DNA from: Hymenochaete sp. R1
Taxonomy: Eukaryota > Basidiomycota > Agaricomycetes > Hymenochaetales > Hymenochaetaceae
DNA: 64,000 bases
NCBI GenBank assembly: GCA_019400425.1
Contig: JAFREE010000098.1
Coordinates: forward strand, 27,472 to 91,471
Reading direction: 5' to 3'
In this document: piece by piece, positions 22,704 to 34,202 of the stretch
Layout of the letters: each line of letters begins with the position of its first letter
Position numbering within the stretch: the stretch's first letter is position 1
Made by a program: the position numbers and the translations under genes
The notes under the pieces: model-generated
What the model was told of the DNA's origin: nothing
The model's input: only the letters and a program-made list of their open reading frames with translations
Database searches by the model: none

Positions 22704-24345
22704 ATGGCACCGTTGAAGGATAAAGGCCGTGCAGCCGGCGTCTCCGCCAGCTCATTCCTCGACCTCAAGGCAGAGCTTGCGAAGCAGGAATCGGAGTATG
22801 TGAAGAGCGGGAAACGGAAGAACGGTGGTATCGAGGAGGTGCGTCACGGTCGAACGATTTACTTCGGAATCTGCACTGTGTAAACTCTGACTGGCTTCCT
22901 CTTTCTCGCTCATCACGCACACTGCTAGACCCTTGCCAGAGGGAAAGCCAAAAATTCGGGCACAGTCTGGGCACGGACGAATAAAGGTCTCGAAGCGCGC
23001 CGGGCGCGAGATATCGCCGCGATGGCTGCTGACCGGTCGACAGCTGAGTCGACCAGAGCTGTCTTGGAGCGCAAGGCGGAGATTTATGAGAAGTTGAGGA
23101 GGGGGAGGACGGGTGGGTTGAGTGAGGCACAGTTGGAGGGGTTGTTGGTTGATGTGAGCTGGGTTCTCTATTTCCTATTACTTAGTCCTGGATGGTGCTA
23201 ATTTGTTTGGGCTGTACTCTCAGTTTGATATGAAGGAGGAGGATTATGAGAGTGATAGTGATGATGTGGACGAGTCGTTGACGGTTCCGAGACCCGTGAA
23301 TGAAGATGTGCGTTTCCCTTTTCTTTGCTGATTCGATTCCAAAAGACTCACTGAACGCCGCTGCTAATAGGATGATCCGATTGTGGAATATCAAGATGAA
23401 TTTGGGCGGACGAGGACGGCGAGACGGAGTGAGGTTCCACGGAATCTGATGCCACAGGAAGAGCAAGAGGTGGAACTCGAGTACGTCTAGTCACGCTATA
23501 GAATTATCCCCCTTACTTACCTTTACGACACCCTTACAGTCCTTTTGTTGAATGTACGCAATATTGCCTGGAACTTCGACACGCATTCTGAATAAAAGTC
23601 TTTCATCTTGATTTATTTAGATAACCCAATGGACCATTTCCCTGTCTACGAGCCCTCTGCCGACCGCGTTGCCGCCATCCAAACTGCCGCCTTAGAAGCC
23701 GAGAACCCTCTTAACGTCCACTACGACGCCTCGCGCGAGAATCGAGCTAAAGGAGCAGCGTTCTATACGTTCTCGGGAGACGAGGAGAAGCGAAAAGTGG
23801 AGATGGAGGCATTGAAGAGGGCAAGGGAAGAAACGGAGGCGGCTAGGAAGGAAGCTGGCGCGGTAGATGTGCGACCTGGAGAAAGCGAGGGTCTTGCGTC
23901 GGATAGTATTGCTAAGGATGGAGTGGCGAAAAATGGGGAAGGGGATAGGAAGAAGGCGGAGAGGAGTCGGGCAATGGATAAGAGGAAGAGGGAGATCGAG
24001 GAAAGGAGAAAGCTAGTAGAAGCTAAGAGAAGGAAGGTGAAGGGTCTTCCGGAACCCGAACCTGAATCAGCATCTGTTCCTCCACCTAAAGTCGAACGAA
24101 TGAAATCCTCGGGCCCGGGGGTGAACGCTCCTTCTATGGATGTAAACGACCCCTTCGCAGCGCTTGAGGCCAAGGTGCAGAAGCTCCCCGCTTCTTCAGA
24201 TCACGACGAGGACAATAACCCGAAGAAATCAAAATCACGTTGGGACAAGAAAGCCGACGGTTCCCGGACCAAGAACGCAGCGGACGATTTTCTCGCAAAG
24301 CTCGAGCTGGACTTAACGTTCAAGAAAAGTGGGAGCGGAAGATGA
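22704..24345 (+). CDS. CCDC174-like coiled-coil protein
   Basis: Resembles CCDC174, a nuclear protein linked to RNA processing/exon-junction factors in animals; the fungal role is unknown. Six exons: 22704-22838, 22929-23153, 23224-23307, 23371-23480, 23540-23553 (14 bases) and 23621-24345. Seen: an N-terminal SASSFLDLKAELAKQE block; a long charged region with LARGKAKNSGTVWARTNKG and AAMAADRSTAES; acidic EEDYESDSDD; then DEFGRTRTARRSEVP, which with the following NPFVEYNPMDHFPVY is the family signature; then AFYTFSGDEEKR and a Lys/Glu-rich coiled coil. A final SKSRWDKKADG motif precedes the end. The 14-base exon is required to join VELD to NPFVEYNPMDHF in frame. Convergent with MOCS2A. Confidence 0.8.
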
Positions 24346-24488
24346 TTTATCCGTCCAGCGCAATCGCTCTTGGGCTGACAGCCACAGCGTCAAGGAAGTC
24401 AACTGGTGCGTATTTTCTAGATCACTTTCCCTCATAATCCTATACTACTTTCTCATCCATCATTAATATCTCTCCTACCAATTTACGT

Positions 24489-24899
24489 TCATCCACCAGA
24501 AACAGGACAAATCACCCCAACGTCCTCCCCACCCTTCAGCATCCACGTCCCAACCTCATCCTCTCCAACCATGTCATCGCCGACGCTCCAATTGCTTGTA
24601 CGCAGTACCTCACCTAATTTCGTGCCTTTATGCCGAGAGGCAAGGAGTGCGCCAAGGGCGGAGAGAGGGAACCCGACATCTGTTTCGTGTGCGTTGGTGG
24701 TTGTGTTCGTTCCCGACCTGATTTTCGATACGGGATCGTTGCCATCGGAGGCATAGGCGTTGGGCATGGGAAGCTCGATGATCTCCTCCGAGAGTCCCGT
24801 CTCGGTGCCAGCAGCGGCGAAGTAAAGGACTTTGATCGAGATTGTAGGCGGATTAGAGGTGAATGCCGAACCTGGTATCGAAATCGAGTCTGCATTCAT
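24489..24899 (-). CDS. MOCS2A: Molybdopterin synthase small subunit (MoaD/MOCS2A)
   Basis: Sulfur carrier that, as a C-terminal thiocarboxylate, donates sulfur to form molybdopterin with MOCS2B in the cytosol. Intronless from MNADSIS at 24899, 136 residues. Seen: a beta-grasp start (ISIKVLYFAAAGTETG), the LSEEIIELP segment, and the obligatory C-terminal Gly-Gly in VICPVSGG. Bacterial MoaD is about 80 residues; the excess is a Ser/Thr/Asn-rich insertion (SGTNTTTNAHETD), common in fungal copies. An in-frame upstream ATG at 24992 would add a non-conserved extension. Confidence 0.85.
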   Translation of the reverse strand: MNADSISIPGSAFTSNPPTISIKVLYFAAAGTETGLSEEIIELPMPNAYASDGNDPVSKIRSGTNTTTNAHETDVGFPLSALGALLASRHKGTKLGEVLRTSNWSVGDDMVGEDEVGTWMLKGGEDVGVICPVSGG

Positions 24900-25748
24900 G
24901 TTGATGTGATAATCGAAAAGTTTTGACGAGTCGCAAGGAGAAAAAGAGAGGAGGGGTTTGAATGGCGTTGTCGGCGCACGTAGACTGAACAAAGAACTGG
25001 ATATTCAAGTTAGACCGATTACCAAATAAAAAAAGGATGTGTCTAACTTATGCTTCAATCTAACTAATGTCTCTCACTTTGCAAATTTCACACCAAAAGC
25101 CTTGTCGAAAGCGCGAAAGCAGTTCGGTGCTGCATGCGGATAACGAATTTTCGTTTGATTTGTCGAAATGGGAAGTGAGGCCATGAATGGATGTTAACAA
25201 GTGCACTCATTTGTGTGCAACAAAATTATAGAGTACCGATATTCCTTGATAAGATGCACTACCGTAGTATAGTCCTCTGACCCTTTTCCGTGTCGACTGA
25301 CTTTCCGGGTGTCGTTTTGCAAAACACTGATGTGGATGCGATAAGGCGGTGGTGAGCGGAGAATACAAGAATGTGCTTGTCATTCACACTGGATAGTACC
25401 ATTCGTAGGGTGCGATCAATATCATGTAAGCTATACTTCAGTTATCAGATCCGGTTAAAGGTCTTTATTTTCAAGTTCGCTCACAAGCCTTATAATGACT
25501 ATAGCAGTGACAAGAATGCGAGATCCATAGATAGAAATTAGAATACAGCACGAGTAGACAACTACTAAGCAAATAAAATAAAATAAAAATCATTATTTAT
25601 GTACACGGGTCTAAGCGTCACCCTGCTGAGAATATCGATGAGGGACGGTCGCTTGACTCTGAAAGGTCATACAGTATCTATGCTGCGGCCGATAACAAGA
25701 AGCTCTAGCAACAAAGGGATTGAGCATCTCCAAGGGTTAATGGTTAGA
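24900..25748. other. Intergenic
   Basis: About 850 bases, AT-rich near 25570-25600. No coding signal or repeat recognised. Confidence 0.5.
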
Positions 25749-28019
25749 TTATAACTTTGCGCTCTTTGGCATTGAGCGCATCGCCTGTCGGACCCCAAGG
25801 TCCCCAAGGACGTCCTCCGCTCCTCCTAGAAGCGAGTCGAAGGGGACTGTGCGGTGATACTAGACGGTAATTTTGGATCAGGGTCAGCCTTTTTGCTGCA
25901 GCAAAACTTATGAAGATAAAGGGTCGGAGAAGACGTACGTGTTCGATGAATTTGCCCATACCGCTTTGAGTGATACCGCGCCCTCCGAAGATTTGAACAG
26001 CATCCTGGGCCGTCTCACGTCCAGAACGTGTGCTCATCATCTTCAAGAATGCGATTGGGCTAATTACAATCCCCAAAAAAGGTGTCGCATCAGAAGGAGC
26101 CCCGGTCATAAACTTTTTTCAAAATTTAAAAGAACTACGTACCCAGCGAGTTTCTGCGCCTGCTCCTTGTACTTCATGTTGCACATCTGATACGTCACAT
26201 GCTCCAGCCAACTCTGAACCGCCTCCGCCCGACTGATCATCCCTGCCAACTTCGCCCTTATGACCGCCTGACCCACAAGAGGCTTCCCAAACACTTTACG
26301 CTGATTCGACCACTTGAGACACTCTTCGACGATAAGTCGCTGCGAGCGCGCAGATGAGCAGCACATTACCCAGCGTTCGTGATTGAAGTTGCTGAGCATG
26401 ACGTAGATGCCGGCGCCCTCTTCGCCGAGGGTGTTGGTGACAGGGACGCGAACGTTGGTGAAGGTGATGTACGCGGTACCGGCGGTGGGGGAGTAAGAGG
26501 TCTTTATAGATTTGGTCTCGACACCTTCACCTCTAGGGATAAGAAGGACCGTAAATCCGTCCTAGAATCATTCCGTTAAATCGTGCCAAATAGCTAAGCG
26601 GGGATAAGACGAACGTACCTCTGTTTTGCACCCGGTCGTAAAGCTGGATATGCATGTTAAGCAGAGTTTGATACGATGAGATTCTTTACTTACTAGTCTG
26701 CAAACCTAATGAAACGCCATCAGTAATTTTATCCAAGAACACTTCCGCGAAAACAAATCACTCACGTTCCATTCGTAATCCACTTCTTTGAACCGTTGAC
26801 AATCCAAAATTTGCCGTCTTCCGTCTTCTTGGCAGTCGTCTGCAGCCCGAAAACATCGCTCCCAGCATGCGCCTCAGATATCGCAAGGCAAATGAATTTC
26901 TTTCCCGCAAGGACATCGGGTACCACCTCAGCCTGGATCTCAGGTGTTCCGAAATTGAGAACAGGCGGGAGGCCGATGACTTTACCACCGAGAAGACCAT
27001 CCCCGTACCCTCGAGCTCCGATTCGGCAAAGTTCTTGAGTGATGACGAGTTCGTGGAAATAATCAAACTGCAAAAAAAAAGTAGGTTAGATCGTTTTCTT
27101 TCATTCCAAACAAAGTCCTAGATATACCTCTTCAGGCTTGACAATTCCTCCCGCTAGCGTCCTCCCTTGCAAATGCTTTCCAGGTCCCATTCTCATGGCA
27201 TGCAATTCAATTTCCCTACAGGATTTGAATCGGCTCAATCGCCACAAAGAATAAAAAACAAGAGGGAACGTACGCCATCTTATTAAACACTTCCTGACTC
27301 GGTCGCTTCCCATCAGCCTCGCGTAGTTGAGCATCAGGGTAGATAATTTCATCAACAAACTTTCGCATGAATTTTTGAAGATCCCTATGCGACTAAAAGG
27401 CAGATGTTTAGTTCGTTATTACCACAAACAAGTTAAAATATACTCACCTGCTTATAGTAAGGACTCTTGAAACCGGCATTCAACCAACCCGGCTCCGCAT
27501 AGGGGACGTTGCTGAGTGAGCCTGGTATAGGAGGCGGGATCTCCTCCTCCTCATCCGCGATGACGCCCACCTGGAGTCGCTTGTACTGCGGCCGGAGAAG
27601 GACTTCGTGACGATGGAGACTGAAGAAAGCTTCTGTCGCGTCTTGGCCAGCTGTTGGGAGGTAAATAGAAGAGTTTGTCATAGATAAGTGAACTGTATCA
27701 ATCTCAATGAGAGGACTTTCTTACCGACTTCGGGGTCTAGCAGGACGGGTAGGCCACCCGGATGGAGGTCTTTGAACCGCGAAAGGTTGTAGACCTTTGC
27801 ATCTATGATAACCCACTGAACGTCGGAAGAAGTGATGAGCGTCTCTCCGACCGCACAAGTCAGGCATACTCGCTCACAAGATCTTCGGGATTGTTATGCT
27901 TTCAACATGTCGAGATGATAGTCAGCGTTAAGCCGCGAAAGCAAGCCGTGTCATGCTCAACACACCTTCTCAACTTCCTCCCTCGTAAACTTCCTCAGCT
28001 CGGTGGTGGGTGCTGCCAT
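25749..28019 (-). CDS. Acyl-CoA dehydrogenase with N-terminal cytochrome b5 domain
   Basis: Flavoprotein oxidising acyl-CoA, fused to a heme domain. About ten minus-strand exons, from ATG 28019 (MAAPTTELRKFTREEVEK) to TAA 25749-25751. The N-terminal cytochrome b5 shows VYNLSRFKDLHPGG with the axial His, and the second His in FFSLHRHEV. A linker carries EEEEIPPPIPGS. The dehydrogenase part reads RDLQKFMRKFVDE, GPGKHLQGRTLAGG, FDYFHELVITQELCR, CLAISEAHAGSDV (flavin/substrate loop), FWIVNGSKKWITNGT, FTNVRVPVTNTLG, SNFNHERWVMC, QRKVFGKPL, the FAD-contact AVQIFGGRGITQSG, and ends SMPKSAKL. The HPGG exon and catalytic blocks are intact, so it looks functional. The final SAKL resembles a PTS1 peroxisomal signal, suggesting peroxisomal fatty acid oxidation. 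Confidence 0.9.
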
Positions 28020-29639
28020 TCTTCCTTTGGTTTCTCCTTGTATTCTTTGATAAAATTCCGCGTTAGTGTCTAGTGTGGTCGTTGTGAAGCGGAGTGGATT
28101 CTGGAAGATGTGGGCAAGAGTCGGGGGATGAGGAATAAGGAGACGTTTTATTCGATGCTCCGGCTTTCTCGACTGCATTGACGCATGTGATTTCCATTTC
28201 CATCTCGGCGGCGACGTTGATCGACGCTGATCTGCGCCCCCTCCCCTCCGAAAATGGACGGTCTGCCGTGCGACCACCGTCAAATCAGAGACCTTCGTTT
28301 TCACATGCACGCCTCTTCGACAACCACCGTCGCCTGCACCTGAAAAGACTCTATTTGCGTTCCACGATCTTCAAATCGATGAGAAATGGTCATACTCACA
28401 GCATTACAACGAGAAGAAAACCGTGCAGATGCCCTCAATACTAATAATTTGGAGCCATTCTTGGACCGACATCATCAGATGACCGCGGTTTGTTTGTTAG
28501 AGCGGACTATTCCGAGAATTATAATGTAAAGATAGGTTTGCTGTGCACTCAGAAGGCTACCTTTGTGCAAGAGAAAACGCCTGTTCCGGTCGTGCTAGAG
28601 CGTCTGGCACCGCCTTCGATGCACTGGAACGCTAATACTCATATCGTGCACACAGCATCTTATCCATGCGCGCTCACCGGAGAGGACACAAGAATTAATC
28701 GGTTGGCGTTGGCACAAGTCTATAAAGTTGTGCTCTTCCACTTCCAAAAAGTATCCTTCAGACCTGATTTTTGTTCCCTTCACTTTGTACTGGAGCACAC
28801 GTGAATCTCTTTCGCTCGGAGATCACATTGCTGTGAAAGAGAGGTCATCTATACACGGAAATCGTACCTCATACTCGCCATATTCTTCGGATATTGCTTT
28901 TTCTGCGACTGTATTCACCATCTCGTATTGCTTACATAGATGACTGGTGTGCGCGCGAAGGAACCAAAGCAGTGCGTATTGCCGGTATACTTGTTCGAAT
29001 GATGACTGACACCGCCGGGGCCGTAGCTTTGTCGAAATCGAACAGGTTGTGATTCACCTCGATCGCGATCACCCTTCACAAAAATTTGATGTCGTTGTGA
29101 TGCATCCCAGAGGAGCCAGGGAAATCATCGAGCCTATATTTTCCGATGAACTAGCCACTTGTCGGCTACAAACGTCATTTATTTTTCACGATTTCTTTCT
29201 TGAGAAAACACTTATTAATGTACTCTTCTTAGGTTTTTTCACGTTAATGATCAGTCTAAAATATGGCTACGTACTGGCGAGCATCGATATAGCCAAGTTG
29301 TGGTACTCCGGTTTAGTGAAGTAGAGAAACAAACAGACAGATTGGAAATCAAAATCTTATATGGAATAGATGAGAGTGAGTGTTAGAAAGTACTCGCAAA
29401 TCTCCGCTCTTAGTGTCAGCTGAAAAATTAAGGGTTTATCAATATCGGGAGGATGTTTATCTATTTCGGTTCCAAGCAAACCGTGCGTCCCAGTGGTGAA
29501 CTATCGCCAATTTGAGCTCATCCAAACGTGCAAACAGGACACATATGTTGCAAATCTTCGCTTGGAGAGGTGCGCGAACATAATAGGTCAACCGGGAAGT
29601 TCCAGAAGCCGGGGCACTATTAAAAAACATTTCAATGAG
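28020..29639. other. Long gap with possible decayed coding sequence
   Basis: 1.6 kb without a supported gene. Plus-strand open stretches at 28490-28804 (SENYNVKIGLLCTQK) and 29049-29180 (KFDVVVMHPRGAREII) look faintly protein-like, but they do not join by convincing introns and match no family I know. The rest is promoter-like or AT-rich (29180-29280). Confidence 0.35.
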
Positions 29640-31604
29640 ATGGCAGACTCTTTGGACCTGTTAATGGAGACCGAAAGCGTATCAACAAGGGCGAGTAGCT
29701 AATCATTCACTGCTTTACACTTTTTCGTACATCCTAACACAGGATGACAATCATTAGCTCAGCGAAGTGGCCGTCAAGGTAGCAATTCTAGTGAAGGAAG
29801 GGCATGCGGTGCGTTTTTGTAGTAATTACAACACATTCTAGCCCGCATCTGATGGCACTTCATTAGAAATTAGGATTGCTTCCTAAACATCATAGACAAC
29901 TGCAGCAAGTAATAATACAGGCTTGCCATATCCTGGAGGATGTGAATGGCATCAAAGCAAATCGGCAACTGATAGTTGCCTTCTCAGCATTGCTTGAATT
30001 GTTGATAAAAACCTCGAGAGAATTCTGCTTCCTCTTTTCACTGAAAACTCCCCGTACGGAACGATTTATTCCTTGGATTTCGCGTTCACTGATAACTGGT
30101 TAGTTACTTACATCGTTTCTCCACATCAGAAGGATGTCTGTAGACTCATTCAAGACATCGAACGTGAACATGTTATTATCAGCGAAAATATTGAGAGGGG
30201 GCACAAAGCTCAATCAAACTCGCAAGTTGTCCAGCAGGTGGAAGTTTTATATTTGTTTTGCAATCATATTACAGCGCTAATCCTACAAAATATATCACCA
30301 GCCACTAACTGTGAAGATGATGCCGCAAATGCACGAGGACGCTGTGTCGAGGCTCTCTTCGTTCGATTTGCATGGTCGAATTACTGCAAGAATCAAGGGA
30401 GCGATAGGGAAAGGCGCGTATTCTGATGTTTTCAAGGGGAAATGCATCGTCAAAAATCGTGGCGAAATCGCTGTCGCCATCAAGCGTTTGAGGTTGCCAT
30501 CGAATTCGGAGAATTGTAAAACGGTGTGCCGTGACGATAGCTCCTTCAATTTTCTGCAATTTGCTCATCGACGTCCTACAGCTATTCGAGCAGGAGGTCT
30601 ATATGTGGTCCAAGCTTGATCACAGGAACATATTGGCGATGGTAGGGTTTGCATTTTGCGGAGACACGAACTACCCTTTGCTAGTCTCTGAATGGATGCC
30701 TCTCGGAACTGCATGGGAATATATCCAGCCCAGAAGACCACTGGCAGCCGCTGAGGCAACGGAAGTACTGGATATGGATGACATTCGACGCTTGGTACGA
30801 TTATTGACAACTTGTTTCTATTGTAATATTCTCTGATGTGGGCCAGATACACGATATTGCGGATGGAGTGAAATACCTGCACGATAAAAATATTGTTCAT
30901 TCAGACTTGAAGTCGGTACGTGCCTTTTGATCTACCGCCAAACACCAACATAGACTGAACGAACCATATTTAAGGATAATGTCCTCATTTTTTTGACACG
31001 ACAAGCGTTGATCGGCGACTTCGGTCTATCCAGAATGCTCTCTTCAAGCGGGTCTTATCAACAGGCACTTCAAACTTCCACTATAAAAGGGACACCATTA
31101 TACCTCGCTCCGGAACTAGTGGGAGAAAATCCACCTAATCAGTCAAAGGAGACCGACGTCTGGGCGTTCGGCATGACAGCTTTTGTGCGTTCCAAAGCTC
31201 AAAGGTCATATATATTATTGAAAAGACGCTGCTTTTGAAGGAGCTAATCACCAGGCGCAGACCTTACATTACCGATGATCAAACCCCATTATCGGGACTC
31301 ATGAAAATCAGGGAAGGTATTCTTCCGAAATTCCCCATATCAATGGCCTACAGCGGCTCCGTGCGCGTTTTTCAACGGCTTCAGAAGTTATGTGAGCAAT
31401 GTTGGAATCGCGATCCATCGGGACGTCCACAAATGCAAACGATTGAACAGATGCTTGCGCTCATCCGATCAGGTATGCCCTGCTACGATTGACACACTAG
31501 GACTATGTCGAATTGATCACTGTGTTGTAGACCCGACAGATGAGACCCTTGGTGAGAAGCCGTTATGGGATCCAAAACTACTCTGTGTTAGCTCCGACCC
31601 ATAG
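29640..31604 (+). CDS. Non-RD protein kinase with N-terminal helical domain
   Basis: Tyrosine-kinase-like (TKL) Ser/Thr kinase. Coding begins probably at MADSLDLLM (29640); exons join LSEVAVKVAIL, LGLLPKHHRQLQQ, ACHILEDVNG and QKDVCRLIQDIEREH into a helical N-terminal region of about 180 residues. Kinase motifs: IGKGAYSDVFKG (glycine loop), VAIKRL (ATP lysine), LFEQEVYMWSKLDH, catalytic loop VHSDLKSDNVL with HSD in place of HRD (non-RD, aspartate retained), GDFGLSRM, GTPLYLAPEL, ETDVWAFGM, and CWNRDPSGRPQM. The last intron joins ALIRS to DPTDETLG and the stop at 31604. Introns fall at KS|DNV and TAF|EL, exactly as in the kinase at 61479-63201. The N-terminal bundle plus kinase resembles the MLKL layout; this is inference. 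N-terminal exon boundaries are uncertain. Confidence 0.75.
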
Positions 31605-32125
31605 AGTTACCAGCCTAACAATTATCTCGATGTGTACATCGAGGAAGTTTCGCTATCGACGCTTTCGTCATCCAATCAAGGCTGACCACCGATGAGTTTC
31701 AAATTCTGCTCGTTACAGTCTGTAATAGAATGGATGGGCCATCCGGTATATCAGTAATCAGTCTCAACCAACACCATCCAGTGGAGATTGAAATCCAGCC
31801 CACCGGGATTCCCAGCCTCTTTTTCGTTTGATTACAATTATTTGTCTTCAAGTCTTGGAACTCGTATTTGTACCCATTCCTTCACCTTCGCTCTTCCTTC
31901 AAACTATCCCCATCTGTTTTTCAATCACATCTCTTGCTTTCTTCTCTCTGTTTTCGAATCGCGGAGCCGGCCTCCTCGATCTTCCCTTCTGCAGCAATAC
32001 TGAACAAATCGGCGTCTGGGCTACGACCTCTTTCGCACCGAAAATCTCGTCGTCCGCCCAGTCCACGCTCATCCCTCGTCTCTTGTGCCCATCTCGGTGC
32101 AACCTCGATACACGACCCATTCACC
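31605..32125. other. Intergenic / probable 5' UTR
   Basis: 3' of the kinase and pyrimidine-rich leader of the next gene (31800-32100 is CT-rich). An open frame in phase with the next CDS extends upstream to 31868 but is not protein-like. Confidence 0.5.
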
Positions 32126-33673
32126 ATGTCAACTCTCGTCAGCCGTAACGCTCGCACCCAGAGGCGCAAAGCAGCGTTAGATCTACCAAGGCTCGAGCTC
32201 GGCAAATCCTTGCGCTCGTATCAGCCCTCTACAGCAAACACAACGACGGAGACAGGATTCAGAATAGTCGTACCTGAATATCCAAGCCCCGACGTTCACG
32301 TGAAGACCCTCTCTACTCCTGTTCTGACATTCACAGTTGCAGATAGTTCCCTGCCGATGGACGTGGATGTTCGCCCTGGGCTGGTCCTGAGCGCTAAAGC
32401 CGAAGATGACGCAGAGTTCGAACTCAACATGCCGGGTGGTATCCGAGTTTGCATTCCGACACCTCCGCCCATCTGCCGTAGCGGAATAGAATCACCTCAA
32501 GCTTTTATACCGACGTCCGCGTCATCCTCTTCGTCTAGTCCATTCGTGAGCTCACTCAGAGCAGACAACCAGTTGCTGGGCGCGGGAGTCATCGGAAAAT
32601 ACTCAAGCGGGGGCTCCCCGAACAGCAGCACGAGACCGAGCCGCTGTCCGTCTCTCCTGAGCGCAAAGTCAAGGTTTTTGTCGCTGAATTCACGTTCCTC
32701 TGGATCCTCCATGCCATCTCTGGTACCAGAAAGTGATATCGAATCGGGATCTGTACTGTACTTGTCGGATATCCCTGAGGACGAAGAACTTAAACTTGAC
32801 TCTGAAAAGGCTGACGGCGGTGTCTACTGGGACTTGGAACCAGCGTGCTCTGCTTCAAAGCCTGAGGTCGAACTCGGAGGAACCTATGAGTGCACGGATG
32901 CCCGAGCAGAATGGGAGCATCATAGTTGCGCTGCGTGCGAGAGTAGCCGGATGATGATGGAACGCCGACAAGAAATCTTATCGGACTACTTCAGCCTTAA
33001 GTTCGACAACGGACAAGTGAAGGCAACCGTGCCAGTCCAACCTTCATCAACACCCAAAACACCCTTCCCGACGGCGAGCTCCAAACCAGGCTTGGAACTC
33101 GCTATCGAGAGCGAGGTTTCTAAGAGCATGTGCCGGTGCTCTTCATGCCGCATTCATGGACCGGAGAGCGCGCTTTGGGTGATGATCGAGGAAGGGAGAG
33201 CGAAGAAGGACTACTTCAACTGCAAGGCCATAGCAACCGTTAACGGAGGACCTATGAGTGGAATTCGGAACTCTGTAGCAGCACGAGAGATGTGCACCGA
33301 GGAAGACAGTGAGATGGAGGCTGTCGTTCAAGCTGGCCTTGGACGACGTTATCAGTGCTCATCGCGGGAGAGAAAGGATACATTCATGCCAGCGACATTG
33401 ACCCATCCTTTTATGCTGACCATGCAACGCCTCGATGGTGGTGCAGAACAAGGAGATGAAGAGGCTGATTCAGAGGCGTTTACTCATCGAGTAAGATACG
33501 AAGAGATCAAGCTTGAGGACATCGTCTCCGAACGCAGTTTTGGCAGTATCAGCGAAATGGAGGGTCCGATCCTGCGCCCTCTTGATTCGACGCTGTCTTT
33601 CGTCGAGTCTCCGTCTCCGATTTCGGCGCTCCCTAGTCCTGTTGCATTGGAAGATTTCGCTGGGTTGTTGTGA
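32126..33673 (+). CDS. Hypothetical protein with paired CxxC motifs
   Basis: Unrecognised. Intronless, 515 residues from MSTLVSRNA at 32126. The N-terminus is basic (RNARTQRRKAALDLPRLE), followed by Ser/Pro-rich low complexity (residues about 130-200) and acidic patches (SDIPEDEELKLDSE). Two short cysteine clusters might bind metal: HHSCAACESSRMMMERR at about residue 270 and KSMCRCSSCRIHGPES at about 332. No transmembrane segment. The context (Ser-rich, acidic, cysteine pairs) is compatible with a regulatory or disordered protein, nothing more. Confidence 0.7.
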   Translation: MSTLVSRNARTQRRKAALDLPRLELGKSLRSYQPSTANTTTETGFRIVVPEYPSPDVHVKTLSTPVLTFTVADSSLPMDVDVRPGLVLSAKAEDDAEFELNMPGGIRVCIPTPPPICRSGIESPQAFIPTSASSSSSSPFVSSLRADNQLLGAGVIGKYSSGGSPNSSTRPSRCPSLLSAKSRFLSLNSRSSGSSMPSLVPESDIESGSVLYLSDIPEDEELKLDSEKADGGVYWDLEPACSASKPEVELGGTYECTDARAEWEHHSCAACESSRMMMERRQEILSDYFSLKFDNGQVKATVPVQPSSTPKTPFPTASSKPGLELAIESEVSKSMCRCSSCRIHGPESALWVMIEEGRAKKDYFNCKAIATVNGGPMSGIRNSVAAREMCTEEDSEMEAVVQAGLGRRYQCSSRERKDTFMPATLTHPFMLTMQRLDGGAEQGDEEADSEAFTHRVRYEEIKLEDIVSERSFGSISEMEGPILRPLDSTLSFVESPSPISALPSPVALEDFAGLL

Positions 33674-34202
33674 AAGACGAGCTGTTGGATGGGTCGTTGA
33701 AACCGCTTTCAATGTTATCGCTCTCTTTGTTCATTTTGTTTTTGGACATTTCGGTTTGGTTTTGGACAACGGACTCACAAAGAAAAACCAACAATACATT
33801 TTCGTTCGTGCCAGTTTGTGTAGTTTCTAGATATCAAACGAGCATGGTTCTCGGACACTTTTTCGTAGACTTGATTCGTATGCTGTATGATTATATGCTC
33901 TTGGTTATCGGTCTATCCCGTGGTTCCGGTACATGAATCGTTGTTGGAGATTACGTTTATTTTGAGTTGATGAAGGCGAGGAAGCAGGACAGGAGACGAC
34001 GCGCAGCAGGCACGGCAGAGAGCAAAGTACACACTTATAGATGCCAAGCTTACGGCAACGCGCAGAGCATCGTGTCCGCCTCTTGCTTCTTGACCACGAC
34101 CATCTTCTAAGCTACATCGCATTCTTCTTGCTGAGCTGATAGACATATTTGTACTCTATATTTGAAGGAAGGGACTTTGACGACGTTACCAGTATCCCAA
34201 CG
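33674..34202. other. Intergenic
   Basis: 529 bases between two plus-strand genes. No gene seen; open frames are low-complexity hydrophobic readings of T-rich DNA. Confidence 0.5.

Noticed and set aside
23763..24173. 136-codon minus frame rich in Ser/Leu
   Set aside because: Shadow of the Lys/Glu-rich coiled coil of the CCDC174-like gene on the other strand.
31868..32125. N-terminal extension of the 515-residue protein
   Set aside because: Pyrimidine-rich leader translation with no protein-like features; ATG 32126 has better context.
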